Below are positions 1 through 6,665 of a stretch of DNA of 33,877 nt, one piece after another (position 1 is the stretch's first letter; every line of letters begins with the position of its first letter). The DNA is from Clostridiaceae bacterium (GTDB taxonomy: Bacteria; Bacillota; Clostridia; Oscillospirales; Acutalibacteraceae), in NCBI GenBank assembly GCA_016290665.1, contig JAEEUW010000015.1, positions 1 through 33,877 of the forward strand, read 5' to 3'. The notes below the pieces were generated by a model that was given only the letters and a program-made list of their open reading frames with translations, made no database searches and was not told where the DNA came from. The position numbers and the translations under genes were made by a program.

Positions 1-229
1 TACCAATAATATCATCTATACTGAAGATTATTCTGTTATACACAGAAGCCAAAGTATCTTTGATTCTGCTTTCAACATTATCCTCCCCTTTTTCTATTTT
101 AATTTCAGAGCTTAAACTGCCGGCAGCCAATTCGGTATTATTAACATCGGCAAATGCCAAAATAGGCCCTGAAAAAATAACTGCTAAGACGAAAACAAAT
201 ATGCCAAATAAAAATTTATTCTTTTTCAC
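1..229 (-). CDS. Secreted protein of unknown function, N-terminal part (runs off the left edge)
   Basis: Not in the ORF track because it has no stop inside the window. Read on the minus strand from a GTG at 229, it gives an uninterrupted frame to the edge. The first ~30 residues are a clear signal peptide: Lys/Asn-rich start (VKKNKF), a hydrophobic core (GIFVFVLAVIFSG) and an AFA-type cleavage site before Asp-Val-Asn. The mature part is polar and includes SSEIKIEKGEDNVESR. A GGGAG motif lies 8 bases before the GTG; an in-frame ATG at 244 is possible but puts that motif inside the gene. The DNA is AT-rich, unlike the chromosome to the right, so this is probably mobile-element DNA. The visible 76 residues do not identify a family. 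The plus-strand ORF 60-257 is its shadow. Confidence 0.65.
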   Translation of the reverse strand, partial: MKKNKFLFGIFVFVLAVIFSGPILAFADVNNTELAAGSLSSEIKIEKGEDNVESRIKDTLASVYNRIIFSIDDIIG

Positions 230-376
230 AAATAACACTCCCATAAACTATTATTAAAAGATATATGCGTATCGGCTTAAGCCGGCAAAGCCCCAAATTA
301 TATAGATAACAGTCCAAACAAACGGACAGAAAAGGGTGTAGAATAGAAGCATATCAGAGAAACGAGTTGCTTTAGG

Positions 377-823
377 ATGGCCAAGGCGTTGCAGACCACA
401 TTCAAAGAGTTTCGAGAAAGGTTCGCAACAGAGGATACTTGACGGAGTTATCTGTACAGAAAACGATTTCCGCAAGGATTCATCTGCCCGAAGTGTTGGT
501 GACGGGAGATTTATCCAGTTCGTACACGTCATGTTTGTCAGTGTAAAAGCTGCCGCCGCCAAACATCTGTAGCCGCAGGAACCGTAATGCATAGCACACG
601 CTTGCCGCTCACAACTTGGTTTTGGGCGATATACCTTTGTGCTACGGATAAACGCGGCATTTCAGCAAAGGCATTCTTGCTTGATACCTCTCATGGCAGC
701 TTTGAAAACTATCAACCCTATTTGGATGAATACTGTTTTCGCTTTAATCGCAGGTTTTGTCCTGGACAACTCTTTTCAAGATTGTCAAGGGCTGTTGCTA
801 CTTCTTGTATCCGGCTGAGCTAA
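377..823 (+). pseudogene. IS1595-family (ISXO2-like) transposase remnant
   Basis: A single frame from ATG 377 to TAA 823 gives the N-terminus of an IS1595-type transposase (MAKALQTTFKEFRERFAT, then LYRKRFPQGFICPKC and CQCKSCRRQTS, the two halves of the zinc ribbon). The middle of the protein is missing. The frame jumps from KRGISAKA to the conserved C-terminal end (YLDEYCFRFNRRF), so most of the DDE catalytic core has been deleted in frame. Two in-frame TGA codons, near codons 22 and 42, also break the N-terminal part. The ORF track lists only the 3' portion (587-823). It cannot encode an active enzyme. I did not find convincing terminal inverted repeats. Confidence 0.75.
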
Positions 824-941
824 ATCTATACATATAATATATTATATTAAATATCAAGTGATTTTTCAAGCGATGCGAACAAAAAATAATGTGTGAAAGT
901 GTAGGTTTACAATAGATGTGTTACACCGTGAAAAAAAGAGG

Positions 942-1009
942 TGACGAATGAGGGCTCCATGTGTTAGTTAAGGTGCGAAACAAAAAAAGCAACAGGAGGT
1001 CATTCGTCA
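942..1009 (+). promoter_or_regulatory. Inverted repeat over the start of the next gene (possible translational attenuator)
   Basis: A perfect 10-base inverted repeat, tgacgaatga at 942-951 and tcattcgtca at 1000-1009. The left arm covers the start of a tiny leader peptide. The right arm fills the space between the AGGAGG and the ATG (1009) of the next ORF. Pairing would hide the downstream start codon, and a ribosome on the leader would free it, as in erm/cat-type leaders. The pairing is seen; the function is inferred. Confidence 0.4.
948..971 (+). CDS. Putative 7-residue leader peptide
   Basis: ATG AGG GCT CCA TGT GTT AGT TAA encodes MRAPCVS. It has a good ribosome binding site (AAAGAGG, 6 bases before the ATG) and ends 37 bases before the start of the following ORF. 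Its first codons form the left arm of the inverted repeat that can mask the following start codon. It is too short for any homology argument; the case rests on the ribosome binding site and the geometry. Confidence 0.35.
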   Translation: MRAPCVS

Positions 1010-1734
1010 TGAAAACTGTAACACAAAAAGCAAGGCTTCGTCAAGCGATAATTGAATATATAGCCGAGGAACCTTGGGCAGAAGAACTGCTTTTGCAGGA
1101 GCATCACGAAGCACCTTCAACGGAGCATACAGTCCCATCTAACCAGACACATTCTGGTCAGCCTACACAGAAACCGGTTCCAGAAAGCAGCCAGGAACCA
1201 ACCCTTCCAAAGCCTATTGACACATCAAAACCAAACGATACGGTCCAACCCTTTGACCCGTCAGACAAGCATTCTATGTCGAGAGAAAAAAACATAAAGA
1301 CAAAAGAGTCTGTTCCCGTGGAAACAAAACCGGGACAAACCACCGAGGCTCCTGTTTCAAGTCGAATCAAACAAAAGGAACGACCCATTGCAAAAGAAAA
1401 AAGGAATACCGTTGCCGGGGAGATTAAGACGCGGGAACCAACTGTCCGAAGCAATGAAGCCCTGAAAGTGTCAAAGGAACGGGGAAGCCAAACCATTGAA
1501 CCGTCCGTTGCGCCATCAGATGATGTCAAACCCACAACTAAGGGGGCACCGCTTCCTGCAGTTCAGGCAAAAGTCATTTCAGCGACCTTATCTATATCCC
1601 GCAACATATCTTTGGGCAAGCGAAATGAAACAACGGTGGATTCGTTGCTGTATCTTTTCGCGGTTATTTTCAATGTCAAATCTTCCATGATCCAATCAGT
1701 CCTTTGCCAGTGTAATACATTTGTAATATTATAG
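1009..1734 (+). CDS. Pro/Thr/Lys-rich protein of unknown function, possibly 3'-truncated
   Basis: The start at ATG 1009 is chosen over the GTG at 961 because AGGAGG sits 9 bases upstream of it. The product is about 241 residues. Residues 1-35 form a charged, helical-looking segment (RLRQAIIEYIAEEPWAEELLLQE). About 150 low-complexity residues follow, rich in Pro, Thr, Ser, Lys and Glu, with no predicted membrane segment. The last ~50 residues (from SATLSISRNIS on) change character, becoming hydrophobic and Cys-containing. They read like out-of-frame sequence, so the original 3' end may have been replaced by a deletion. A strong terminator follows at 1804-1852. I do not recognise the family. 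A disordered linker or surface role is possible but unsupported. Confidence 0.45.
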   Translation: MKTVTQKARLRQAIIEYIAEEPWAEELLLQEHHEAPSTEHTVPSNQTHSGQPTQKPVPESSQEPTLPKPIDTSKPNDTVQPFDPSDKHSMSREKNIKTKESVPVETKPGQTTEAPVSSRIKQKERPIAKEKRNTVAGEIKTREPTVRSNEALKVSKERGSQTIEPSVAPSDDVKPTTKGAPLPAVQAKVISATLSISRNISLGKRNETTVDSLLYLFAVIFNVKSSMIQSVLCQCNTFVIL

Positions 1735-1803
1735 CAGTTATTCCAACAAATTGCAAAAAAATTTGAAGCTTTTATAGAAAAAGATGTGTATTATTGATTT
1801 TAC

Positions 1804-1852
1804 CTGCCACAAGTGCCACAGGAATTGTATTGTGGCAGTTGTGGCATTTTTT
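1804..1852 (+). terminator. Strong intrinsic terminator
   Basis: A near-perfect 16-bp stem, TGCCACAAGTGCCACA at 1805-1820 and TGTGGCAGTTGTGGCA at 1831-1846, has one mismatch and a 10-base loop. Six T follow directly. It ends transcription from the 1009-1734 ORF and insulates the next gene, which has its own promoter just downstream. Confidence 0.8.
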
Positions 1853-1863
1853 ATCTCCGCCTC

Positions 1864-1892
1864 TTGCAATTTCTTTTGTTTCCGTATATAAT
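1864..1892 (+). promoter_or_regulatory. Sigma-A-type promoter for the HTH gene
   Basis: TTGCAA at 1864-1869 and a consensus TATAAT at 1887-1892 are separated by exactly 17 bases. The expected transcript start, near 1899, falls beside a GAAC-N4-GTTC element. Confidence 0.6.
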
Positions 1893-1900
1893 AGGATTGT

Positions 1901-1912
1901 GAACATTCGTTC
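1901..1912 (+). promoter_or_regulatory. Candidate LexA (SOS) box
   Basis: GAACATTCGTTC has both perfect half-sites of the Firmicutes LexA operator (GAAC-N4-GTTC). It lies at the predicted transcription start of the promoter at 1864-1892, a good position for repression. The eight fixed bases could occur about once by chance in a window this size, so the position is the main support. Confidence 0.4.
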
Positions 1913-1995
1913 GTATAATATCGACAAAAGATGAACTGAAAGCATTTTTTCGCGAAAATGACTGGACTGCGGCAAAGCCGTATGACCTTTCCAAA

Positions 1996-2682
1996 ATGAA
2001 GCCTGAGAATGCGGAAACTGCCATATATGTGAAGGATGTGTTTGACCGTCTGTGGGATCAGTCTGCAGAGCGCCACGGACAAAAGTCGCCATCAAAATGC
2101 TTTACAAAGGATTATCAGCCGGAGGTCATGAAAAACGCCATCGGTGACATTGTCGCCGGAAAGGTGACGGAGATCTTAAACGATGAAAAACAGCTTGAAA
2201 CGATTCTTACCCCGTTTTTTGAAAAAGGAAACGAAGAGGAACGCGCCAATCCTTTTGTAAGCAATGCGATGGACACGCTTTTGGATACGGTCGGTTATGG
2301 GGATGTTCTTGCCGCAACAAGGGAGATCGGCGCAGTTGATGATTTCTCCAAGCGACCGATCAACTATCCGCGGCGGGACTTTGAAGATAAATGGAACCAT
2401 CCGCGCGCCAAAACGAAGGTTGAATACTCCACCAAAAAGGCAGATGCCGCTTTGAAACTGGATGAAAACCTTGTGCATGATCCTACAGAGGGCAATCTGT
2501 TCGTGAAGGGCTTTTTCGATCTGCTTGATCCGACGGACGCACAAATCGTGAGCTTGGCCATGGAGGGCTTTACGCATGAACAGATTGCAGAAAAGCTGGG
2601 ATTCAAAACTCACAGCGCCGTGACGAAACGTCTTCATAATCTGCGCCCGGTCTTTATCAAATACAGCCGTAACAGCGCATAA
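1996..2682 (+). CDS. Sigma-70 region 4-like / HTH protein of a mobile element, 5' end uncertain
   Basis: The 228-residue ORF ends in a helix-turn-helix resembling sigma factor region 4 (DPTDAQIVSLAMEGFTHEQI, then AEKLG and AVTKRLHNLRPVF, residues ~175-222). The N-terminal ~170 residues are acidic and helical with no recognised catalytic motif. It probably acts as a transcription factor of the element. The ATG at 1996 has no ribosome binding site, and the frame stays open and protein-like upstream (STKDELKAFFRENDWTAAKP) back to 1903 without a usable start. A GTG at 1899 joins this frame if one A of AAAA (1926-1929) is removed. The gene may therefore be frameshifted, 5'-truncated, or read with a frameshift. 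Its exact role is unknown. Confidence 0.6.
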   Translation: MKPENAETAIYVKDVFDRLWDQSAERHGQKSPSKCFTKDYQPEVMKNAIGDIVAGKVTEILNDEKQLETILTPFFEKGNEEERANPFVSNAMDTLLDTVGYGDVLAATREIGAVDDFSKRPINYPRRDFEDKWNHPRAKTKVEYSTKKADAALKLDENLVHDPTEGNLFVKGFFDLLDPTDAQIVSLAMEGFTHEQIAEKLGFKTHSAVTKRLHNLRPVFIKYSRNSA

Positions 2683-2820
2683 AAATCTTTTTCGACTTTT
2701 TCAAAAAAACAGGAACAATTTGCTATCCCATCTTCCCCTACTATTATGGAGGGGAAAACAGCATTTTGCAAAAACCGCTCTCGATATTTTGACGCTTATT
2801 CATTTGGGCGTCTTTTTCTT

Positions 2821-2892
2821 TTTGTAACGGGTGCGATTTTTTGTCTGTAACGGAAAAAGTACGGTTTTTTGAAAAAGTGGGTATTAAATAGG
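2821..2892 (+). repeat. Direct repeat copy A
   Basis: The most diverged copy. Two GTAACGG boxes start 23 bases apart, followed by an A-run, TTTTTTGAAAAA and an AT-rich end (TATTAAATA). It aligns along its whole length with copies B and C. Confidence 0.7.
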
Positions 2893-2916
2893 TGAGAGAA
2901 GTAAAGCAGATATGTT

Positions 2917-2989
2917 TTTGTCATGGTTTCGATTTTTCGCTTGTCATGGAAAAAGCACGTTTTTTTGAAAAATGAGGTATAATATATGT
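2917..2989 (+). repeat. Direct repeat copy B
   Basis: Two GTCATGG boxes start 23 bases apart, then AAAAAGCACG, TTTTTTTGAAAAA and GGTATAATATATG. The TATAAT could serve as a -10 box, but no good -35 sits 17 bases upstream, so promoter activity is unclear. Confidence 0.75.
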
Positions 2990-3125
2990 AGAGGCGGAGA
3001 AATACTACGCCCACTTTTTCAAAGTTTTTCAGATAAATGGAATAATCTGCCGCTATAAGTGTCGATATACTTATGGGGAGAGAAAGACGTCTTTTTTATC
3101 GGGCGTCTTTTCTTTATGCACCGGC

Positions 3126-3198
3126 TTTGTCATGGGAACGATTTTTGGCCTGTCATGCCGAAACCAAGCTTTTTGAAAAAATGCGGCATTATATATAC
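3126..3198 (+). repeat. Direct repeat copy C
   Basis: GTCATGG and GTCATGC boxes again start 23 bases apart, followed by CTTTTTGAAAAAATGCGG and CATTATATATA. This copy is nearest to parM (185 bases) and is preceded by a GACG...CGTC hairpin, as is copy A. Confidence 0.75.
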
Positions 3199-3267
3199 AG
3201 AAGCAATACATAGCAGCTATTTTGCTGCTTCAAAAATACACGCCGAAAGGCAGAAAGGATGAAGTCT

Positions 3268-3303
3268 ATGAACCACACCGCTAATCAGCCACCGCAAACC
3301 TGA
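3268..3303 (+). CDS. Possible 11-residue leader peptide before parM
   Basis: ATG at 3268 follows AAAGGA at 8-base spacing and encodes MNHTANQPPQT, then TGA. A CCTGC...GCAGG hairpin follows, then the parM ribosome binding site. There is no homology argument; this is weak support. Confidence 0.25.
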   Translation: MNHTANQPPQT

Positions 3304-3382
3304 CGCCTCGCCCTGCCGCTCCGCAGGTAAAACAGGGGCATATTCTTTTATCAAAAAATTATAGAACGAAAGGAAAAACACT

Positions 3383-4306
3383 ATGAAAACATTTCAAGAC
3401 AAAGTGATCGTTGCCGTAGACACAGGCTACGGCAACATCAAAACCGCAAACCATTGTTTTCGCACCGGGATCACCGCCTACGATTCCGAGCCGCTGTTCA
3501 CAAGGGATATGCTGGTCTATGCCGGCAAGTATTATCTCATCGGCGAAGGGCACAAAGAGGTCCTGCCCGAAAAGCAACTGGATGAGGATTACTTCCTGCT
3601 GACGCTCGTTGCCATTGCCAAAGAGTTGAAAACGGCGGGGTTGACCGAAGCGGATATCATCCTCGCTGTCGGTCTGCCGCTAACCTGGATGACCATGCAA
3701 AAAGAAACGTTCAAAAGCTATCTTCTGCGGGACGGTGACATTCATTTCACCTATCGGAAGGTGGACTACACCATCCGCATCTCTGACGTTCGGGTCTATC
3801 CCCAGGGGTACGCAGCCATCGCGCCGTTTGCTTCGGAGCTGAAAGGCGTCAACCTGATTGCCGACATCGGCAACGGCACCATCAACGTTCTGTATATCGT
3901 CAACGGAAATCCGTTGTCCGGCAAGATGTATACAGAAAAGTTCGGTACCTATCAATGTACGCTTGCCATCCGGGAGGAATTCATGCGTCAGACCCGCCGC
4001 GAGCTGAACGACGCTATTATTGATGAGATCCTCATCAACGGTACCGCCGACATCGCGAAAGACGATCTCAAACTCATCAAAGCAACAGCGACTGCCTATG
4101 TGGCAGACATCTTCCGCCGCCTGCGGGAGCACGGCTACGATGAGAACACCATGAAGCTGTATCTGACCGGCGGCGGAGCCTGCCTCGTGAAACACTTTTA
4201 CAAGGTCAACAAGGATCGCGTTGTTTTCGTCGATGACATCTGTGCTGCAGCCAAGGGGTACGAGTATATGGCTGATCTCCAACTGCGGGCAGCGGATAAC
4301 GTATGA
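3383..4306 (+). CDS. parM: ParM/StbA-like actin-family plasmid segregation ATPase
   Basis: A 307-residue actin-fold protein with all three nucleotide-binding signatures: phosphate 1 (VDTGYGNIK, around D13), phosphate 2 (ADIGNGTIN, D161) and the adenosine motif (LTGGGACLV, ~261-269). Length and motif spacing fit the ParM/StbA branch rather than cell-shape MreB. Known ParMs polymerise with ATP and push sister DNA molecules apart when bound by ParR on parC. The start has AAAGGA about 9 bases upstream. The stop overlaps the next start (ATGA), so it is translationally coupled to the ParR-like gene. The upstream repeat region supplies a plausible parC. Its presence implies that the element spends time as an extrachromosomal circle. 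Confidence 0.85.
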   Translation: MKTFQDKVIVAVDTGYGNIKTANHCFRTGITAYDSEPLFTRDMLVYAGKYYLIGEGHKEVLPEKQLDEDYFLLTLVAIAKELKTAGLTEADIILAVGLPLTWMTMQKETFKSYLLRDGDIHFTYRKVDYTIRISDVRVYPQGYAAIAPFASELKGVNLIADIGNGTINVLYIVNGNPLSGKMYTEKFGTYQCTLAIREEFMRQTRRELNDAIIDEILINGTADIAKDDLKLIKATATAYVADIFRRLREHGYDENTMKLYLTGGGACLVKHFYKVNKDRVVFVDDICAAAKGYEYMADLQLRAADNV

Positions 4307-4632
4307 ACAAGGACGTTTACCGTTTGAACGTGCGGTTCGATCTGCACAATGCCGAGGAAGCCGAGGCCGTGTGCTTTCTGAAAGAGCTGTCAGAAACTGA
4401 CTGCAAATCACGCAATCGCTTTATCGTGAACGCGGTTTTGGAACAGCTTCGTCGGCAAGGGAAATCCTATGATTTCTCGCTGGATGATATCCGGCAGGTA
4501 TTCAAAGAAGAGTTGCAGGGGCTGTCTGTTGCAACCCCTGCCGTTTTACCTGCTGAGGAACAGTCTTTGAGCGAGGAACAGAAGGCAGCAAATGCTGCAA
4601 GTGTACTGTCCGCACTGGAGATGTTCGGGTGA
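4303..4632 (+). CDS. ParR-like ribbon-helix-helix adaptor protein
   Basis: 109 residues, overlapping the parM stop by four bases. The N-terminal ~50 residues fit a ribbon-helix-helix fold: a strand (VYRLNVRFDL), an acidic helix, then a basic helix (SRNRFIVNAVLEQLRRQGK). The C-terminal half is acidic and probably disordered, ending in a short helix (NAASVLSALEMFG). In ParR proteins a flexible tail contacts the ParM filament end. No sequence signature is strong enough to name it alone; the parM coupling carries the call. It may also repress the parM promoter by binding the upstream repeats. Confidence 0.65.
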   Translation: MNKDVYRLNVRFDLHNAEEAEAVCFLKELSETDCKSRNRFIVNAVLEQLRRQGKSYDFSLDDIRQVFKEELQGLSVATPAVLPAEEQSLSEEQKAANAASVLSALEMFG

Positions 4633-4902
4633 GCCAACCCCCGCCGGTTTTGGCTCAAGCGGCAGTTTTGCCCCATCCGTTTGAGCCAAAGTGGCACAGA
4701 TGAACCCGCACCTGACTACGGCAACCGGCACAATCCCTTTTGCACGGCAGAGACGTGGGAAAGATGAACCATTGCAAACCGAAACCCGCGTCTCATACCG
4801 TAACGAGCAGGGCAAAAATATATATTTTGCCGCGCCGCCGAATCGGCACCTTTAGGGGCGCTGCCCCTAAGACCCCAATAACACTATGAAAGGACTGATG
4901 CA
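4633..4902 (+). other. Candidate origin of transfer (oriT) region
   Basis: 270 bases without a gene, immediately before the MobC-like gene and relaxase, where oriT of mobilizable elements usually lies. Near its right end are a stem GGCAAAA-ATATATA-TTTTGCC (about 4813-4833) and a perfect 8-bp stem TTAGGGGC-GCT-GCCCCTAA (about 4851-4870). A diverged inverted pair, TTTGGCTCAA and TTTGAGCCAAA, lies at about 4647-4690. The nic site cannot be identified by eye. Confidence 0.5.
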
Positions 4903-5247
4903 ATGTCAGAAAGAATTACAGGCATGTACTTCCAATGCAACCAAAAGCAGCGCGAACAGATCAAAAAGAACGCGAAAGCCTGCGGGCTGAAGCAGGGCGA
5001 TTATCTTTTGCAGCGGGCGCTGGGCTTTGAACCGAAAGCCTTAAATCTCGGCGCGTATCTGAACCTTTACAAGAAACTTTGTGAGGTTTCCAACAGGAAA
5101 CTGTCTGCCGAAGCCGAACAGAGATTGCTTGAGGTGCTCGATCAGATCTACAGCCGCCTCTTTGAGGGCTCACCGCCATCGGAAGAAACGTTGCGCGAAG
5201 AAGAGCAGACGCTGGCAGACTGCTTTTCCGATGTCGGAGATGATTGA
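4903..5247 (+). CDS. mobC: MobC-like mobilization accessory protein
   Basis: 114 residues, with a mostly helical, basic first half (GMYFQCNQKQREQIKKNAKACG) typical of small MobC/relaxosome proteins that bind oriT and help the relaxase. The C-terminus is acidic (SEETLREEEQTLADCF). AAAGGA lies upstream of the ATG. The stop codon is two bases before the relaxase ATG, so the two are co-translated. The name rests on position and general character; the C-terminus could equally suit another RHH-type accessory factor. Confidence 0.65.
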   Translation: MSERITGMYFQCNQKQREQIKKNAKACGLKQGDYLLQRALGFEPKALNLGAYLNLYKKLCEVSNRKLSAEAEQRLLEVLDQIYSRLFEGSPPSEETLREEEQTLADCFSDVGDD

Positions 5248-5249
5248 GT

Positions 5250-6662
5250 ATGGCGACCACTGGATTCTGGCCGGTCTACAATCATCTGAAGGAAACCATC
5301 GCCTACGCCGAAAACCCGGATAAGACCGTTGACCGGAAGTTTTTGGACGACGATCTGTGGCAGGCGCTGCGCTATGTCGAGAACAGTGACAAAACAGATC
5401 GGACGATGTATGTCAGCGCGATCAACTGTCCGAAACAGAAAGCGTATGAATATATGATGCGTACCAAGCGGCGCTTTCATGAAACGGGCAAGGTCGTCGG
5501 CTACCACGGCTTTCAGAGCTTCGCTGCCGGAGAGGTCACGCCGGAGGAAGCGCACCGGATCGGATTGGAAACTGCAAGACGCATGTGGGGAGATCAGTAT
5601 GAGGTCGTTGTCACAACACATCTTAACACGGATAACCTGCATAATCATTTCTGCTGGAATAGTTCGTCGTTTGTGACAGGCAAAAAAAATCGCAATCAGA
5701 TCAAAGACCACCGGCGACTGCGCGAGGTCTCCGACGCGGTTTGCCAGGAATACGGCAAATCTGTTTTGCAGAACGCACCGTTCTATGGCGGCGAAAAAGG
5801 CAAATACTGGATTCACAAGGACGGCGGCAAGACGCATCGTGACATCCTGCGTGAAGATCTGGAACGCTGCTTGCGGGAAGCATATTCTTTGCAAGACCTG
5901 AATCGCCGCATGAACGCTTTGGGATATGTATGCGACTTCAATCCAAACCACACGCACTGGACGGTCCGCGCCGTTGACTGGGAACGGGCTGTGCGGATCG
6001 ACAAGCTGGGGTTTACCAAAGAACGGTTAATGAAAGAATTAGACGGCCACAAGCTATGGGGCTACAGCTCCATCCACCGCGTCGGCTTCTATATGCTTGA
6101 CCACCCCATTTACAAGCCGCCGATCCAACCGGTCAACAAAGAGCTCAAACGGCGAAATTACGAACTGCCGCAGACCTACACAGCTGTTGGGGTTGCCGCG
6201 CTGATGATCGTGATCCTGTTTCTGATCCTTATGCTGCTGATCAAGCTGGCAAGGGAACGAAACGACTATACACCCCAAACGCCGGGACTGCGCAAGCTGA
6301 TCACCGAAGCGCCGAAAATCGAACAGGAATACAGGCTCCTCATAGACAACAAAGTTTCGTCTATGCAGGAGCTTTATGATTTCCACGACGATCTGGAAGC
6401 GCAGATCAAAGCGCTGGAGGCACAACGGCAAAAGATCCGCAACAAGATTCGGCGCTGTTTGGACGCAAACGAGAAATCGGCGCTGAAACAGCAGGCGAAA
6501 AACATCACAAAGCAGCTAACACCGCTGCGAAAACAGAACAAAATCGCGGAACGCATCGAACACCGCGCGCCGGAGCTTCTGAAAATGATGATTCTGGAGC
6601 GCGACCTTGAAATTCAAGCTTACACAAAACAAAGAAATATGAATTATGATAGGAGTAGATAA
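5250..6662 (+). CDS. MobP-type relaxase (mobilization nuclease)
   Basis: 470 residues from ATG 5250 (the track's TTG start at 5244 overlaps mobC). Relaxases of this family nick oriT through a tyrosine and pilot the single strand into the recipient. Visible motifs are IAYAENPDKT with the candidate catalytic Tyr19, a related YVENSDKT around residue 42 followed by YVSAINC, and the metal-binding histidine motif THLNTDNLHNHF (H124, H131, H133). The C-terminal third is a long basic coiled-coil-like region (about 355-460). Between them, residues ~311-333 are a strongly hydrophobic stretch (VAALMIVILFLILMLLIKLA) that reads as a membrane helix, unusual for a relaxase. It sits between mobC and the ParB-like gene with almost no gaps. 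Confidence 0.88.
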   Translation: MATTGFWPVYNHLKETIAYAENPDKTVDRKFLDDDLWQALRYVENSDKTDRTMYVSAINCPKQKAYEYMMRTKRRFHETGKVVGYHGFQSFAAGEVTPEEAHRIGLETARRMWGDQYEVVVTTHLNTDNLHNHFCWNSSSFVTGKKNRNQIKDHRRLREVSDAVCQEYGKSVLQNAPFYGGEKGKYWIHKDGGKTHRDILREDLERCLREAYSLQDLNRRMNALGYVCDFNPNHTHWTVRAVDWERAVRIDKLGFTKERLMKELDGHKLWGYSSIHRVGFYMLDHPIYKPPIQPVNKELKRRNYELPQTYTAVGVAALMIVILFLILMLLIKLARERNDYTPQTPGLRKLITEAPKIEQEYRLLIDNKVSSMQELYDFHDDLEAQIKALEAQRQKIRNKIRRCLDANEKSALKQQAKNITKQLTPLRKQNKIAERIEHRAPELLKMMILERDLEIQAYTKQRNMNYDRSR

Positions 6663-6665
6663 GCT

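Larger units (their letters stand above)
2683..3382. other. AT-rich gene-poor region before parM; candidate centromere
   Basis: About 700 bases with no convincing protein gene. It holds three ~72-bp imperfect direct repeats (listed separately), two short terminator-like hairpins of the GACG...CGTC type (2790-2816 and 3083-3110), a possible 11-codon leader and the parM ribosome binding site. ParM/ParR systems normally keep their repeat-containing centromere (parC) directly upstream of parM, often overlapping its promoter. That is the most economical reading of this stretch. Confidence 0.5.

Noticed and set aside
377-510. In-frame TGA codons as a sign of TGA recoding
   Set aside because: TGA ends several intact genes here (parM, mobC, the glycosyltransferases), so it is a normal stop codon. 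The transposase remnant is simply broken.
254-592. 112-residue minus-strand ORF
   Set aside because: Shadow of the transposase remnant.
2979-2984. TATAAT in repeat copy B as a firm parM promoter
   Set aside because: No acceptable -35 box lies 16-19 bases upstream; TTGAAA is only about 7 bases away.
2790-3210. CRISPR array
   Set aside because: Only three diverged copies with unequal spacing (96 and 209 bases) and no cas genes; the internal paired boxes fit protein-binding sites instead.
3059-3262. 67-residue ORF in the repeat region
   Set aside because: It runs through repeat copy C and a terminator-like hairpin, and has no ribosome binding site. The repeats explain the sequence better.
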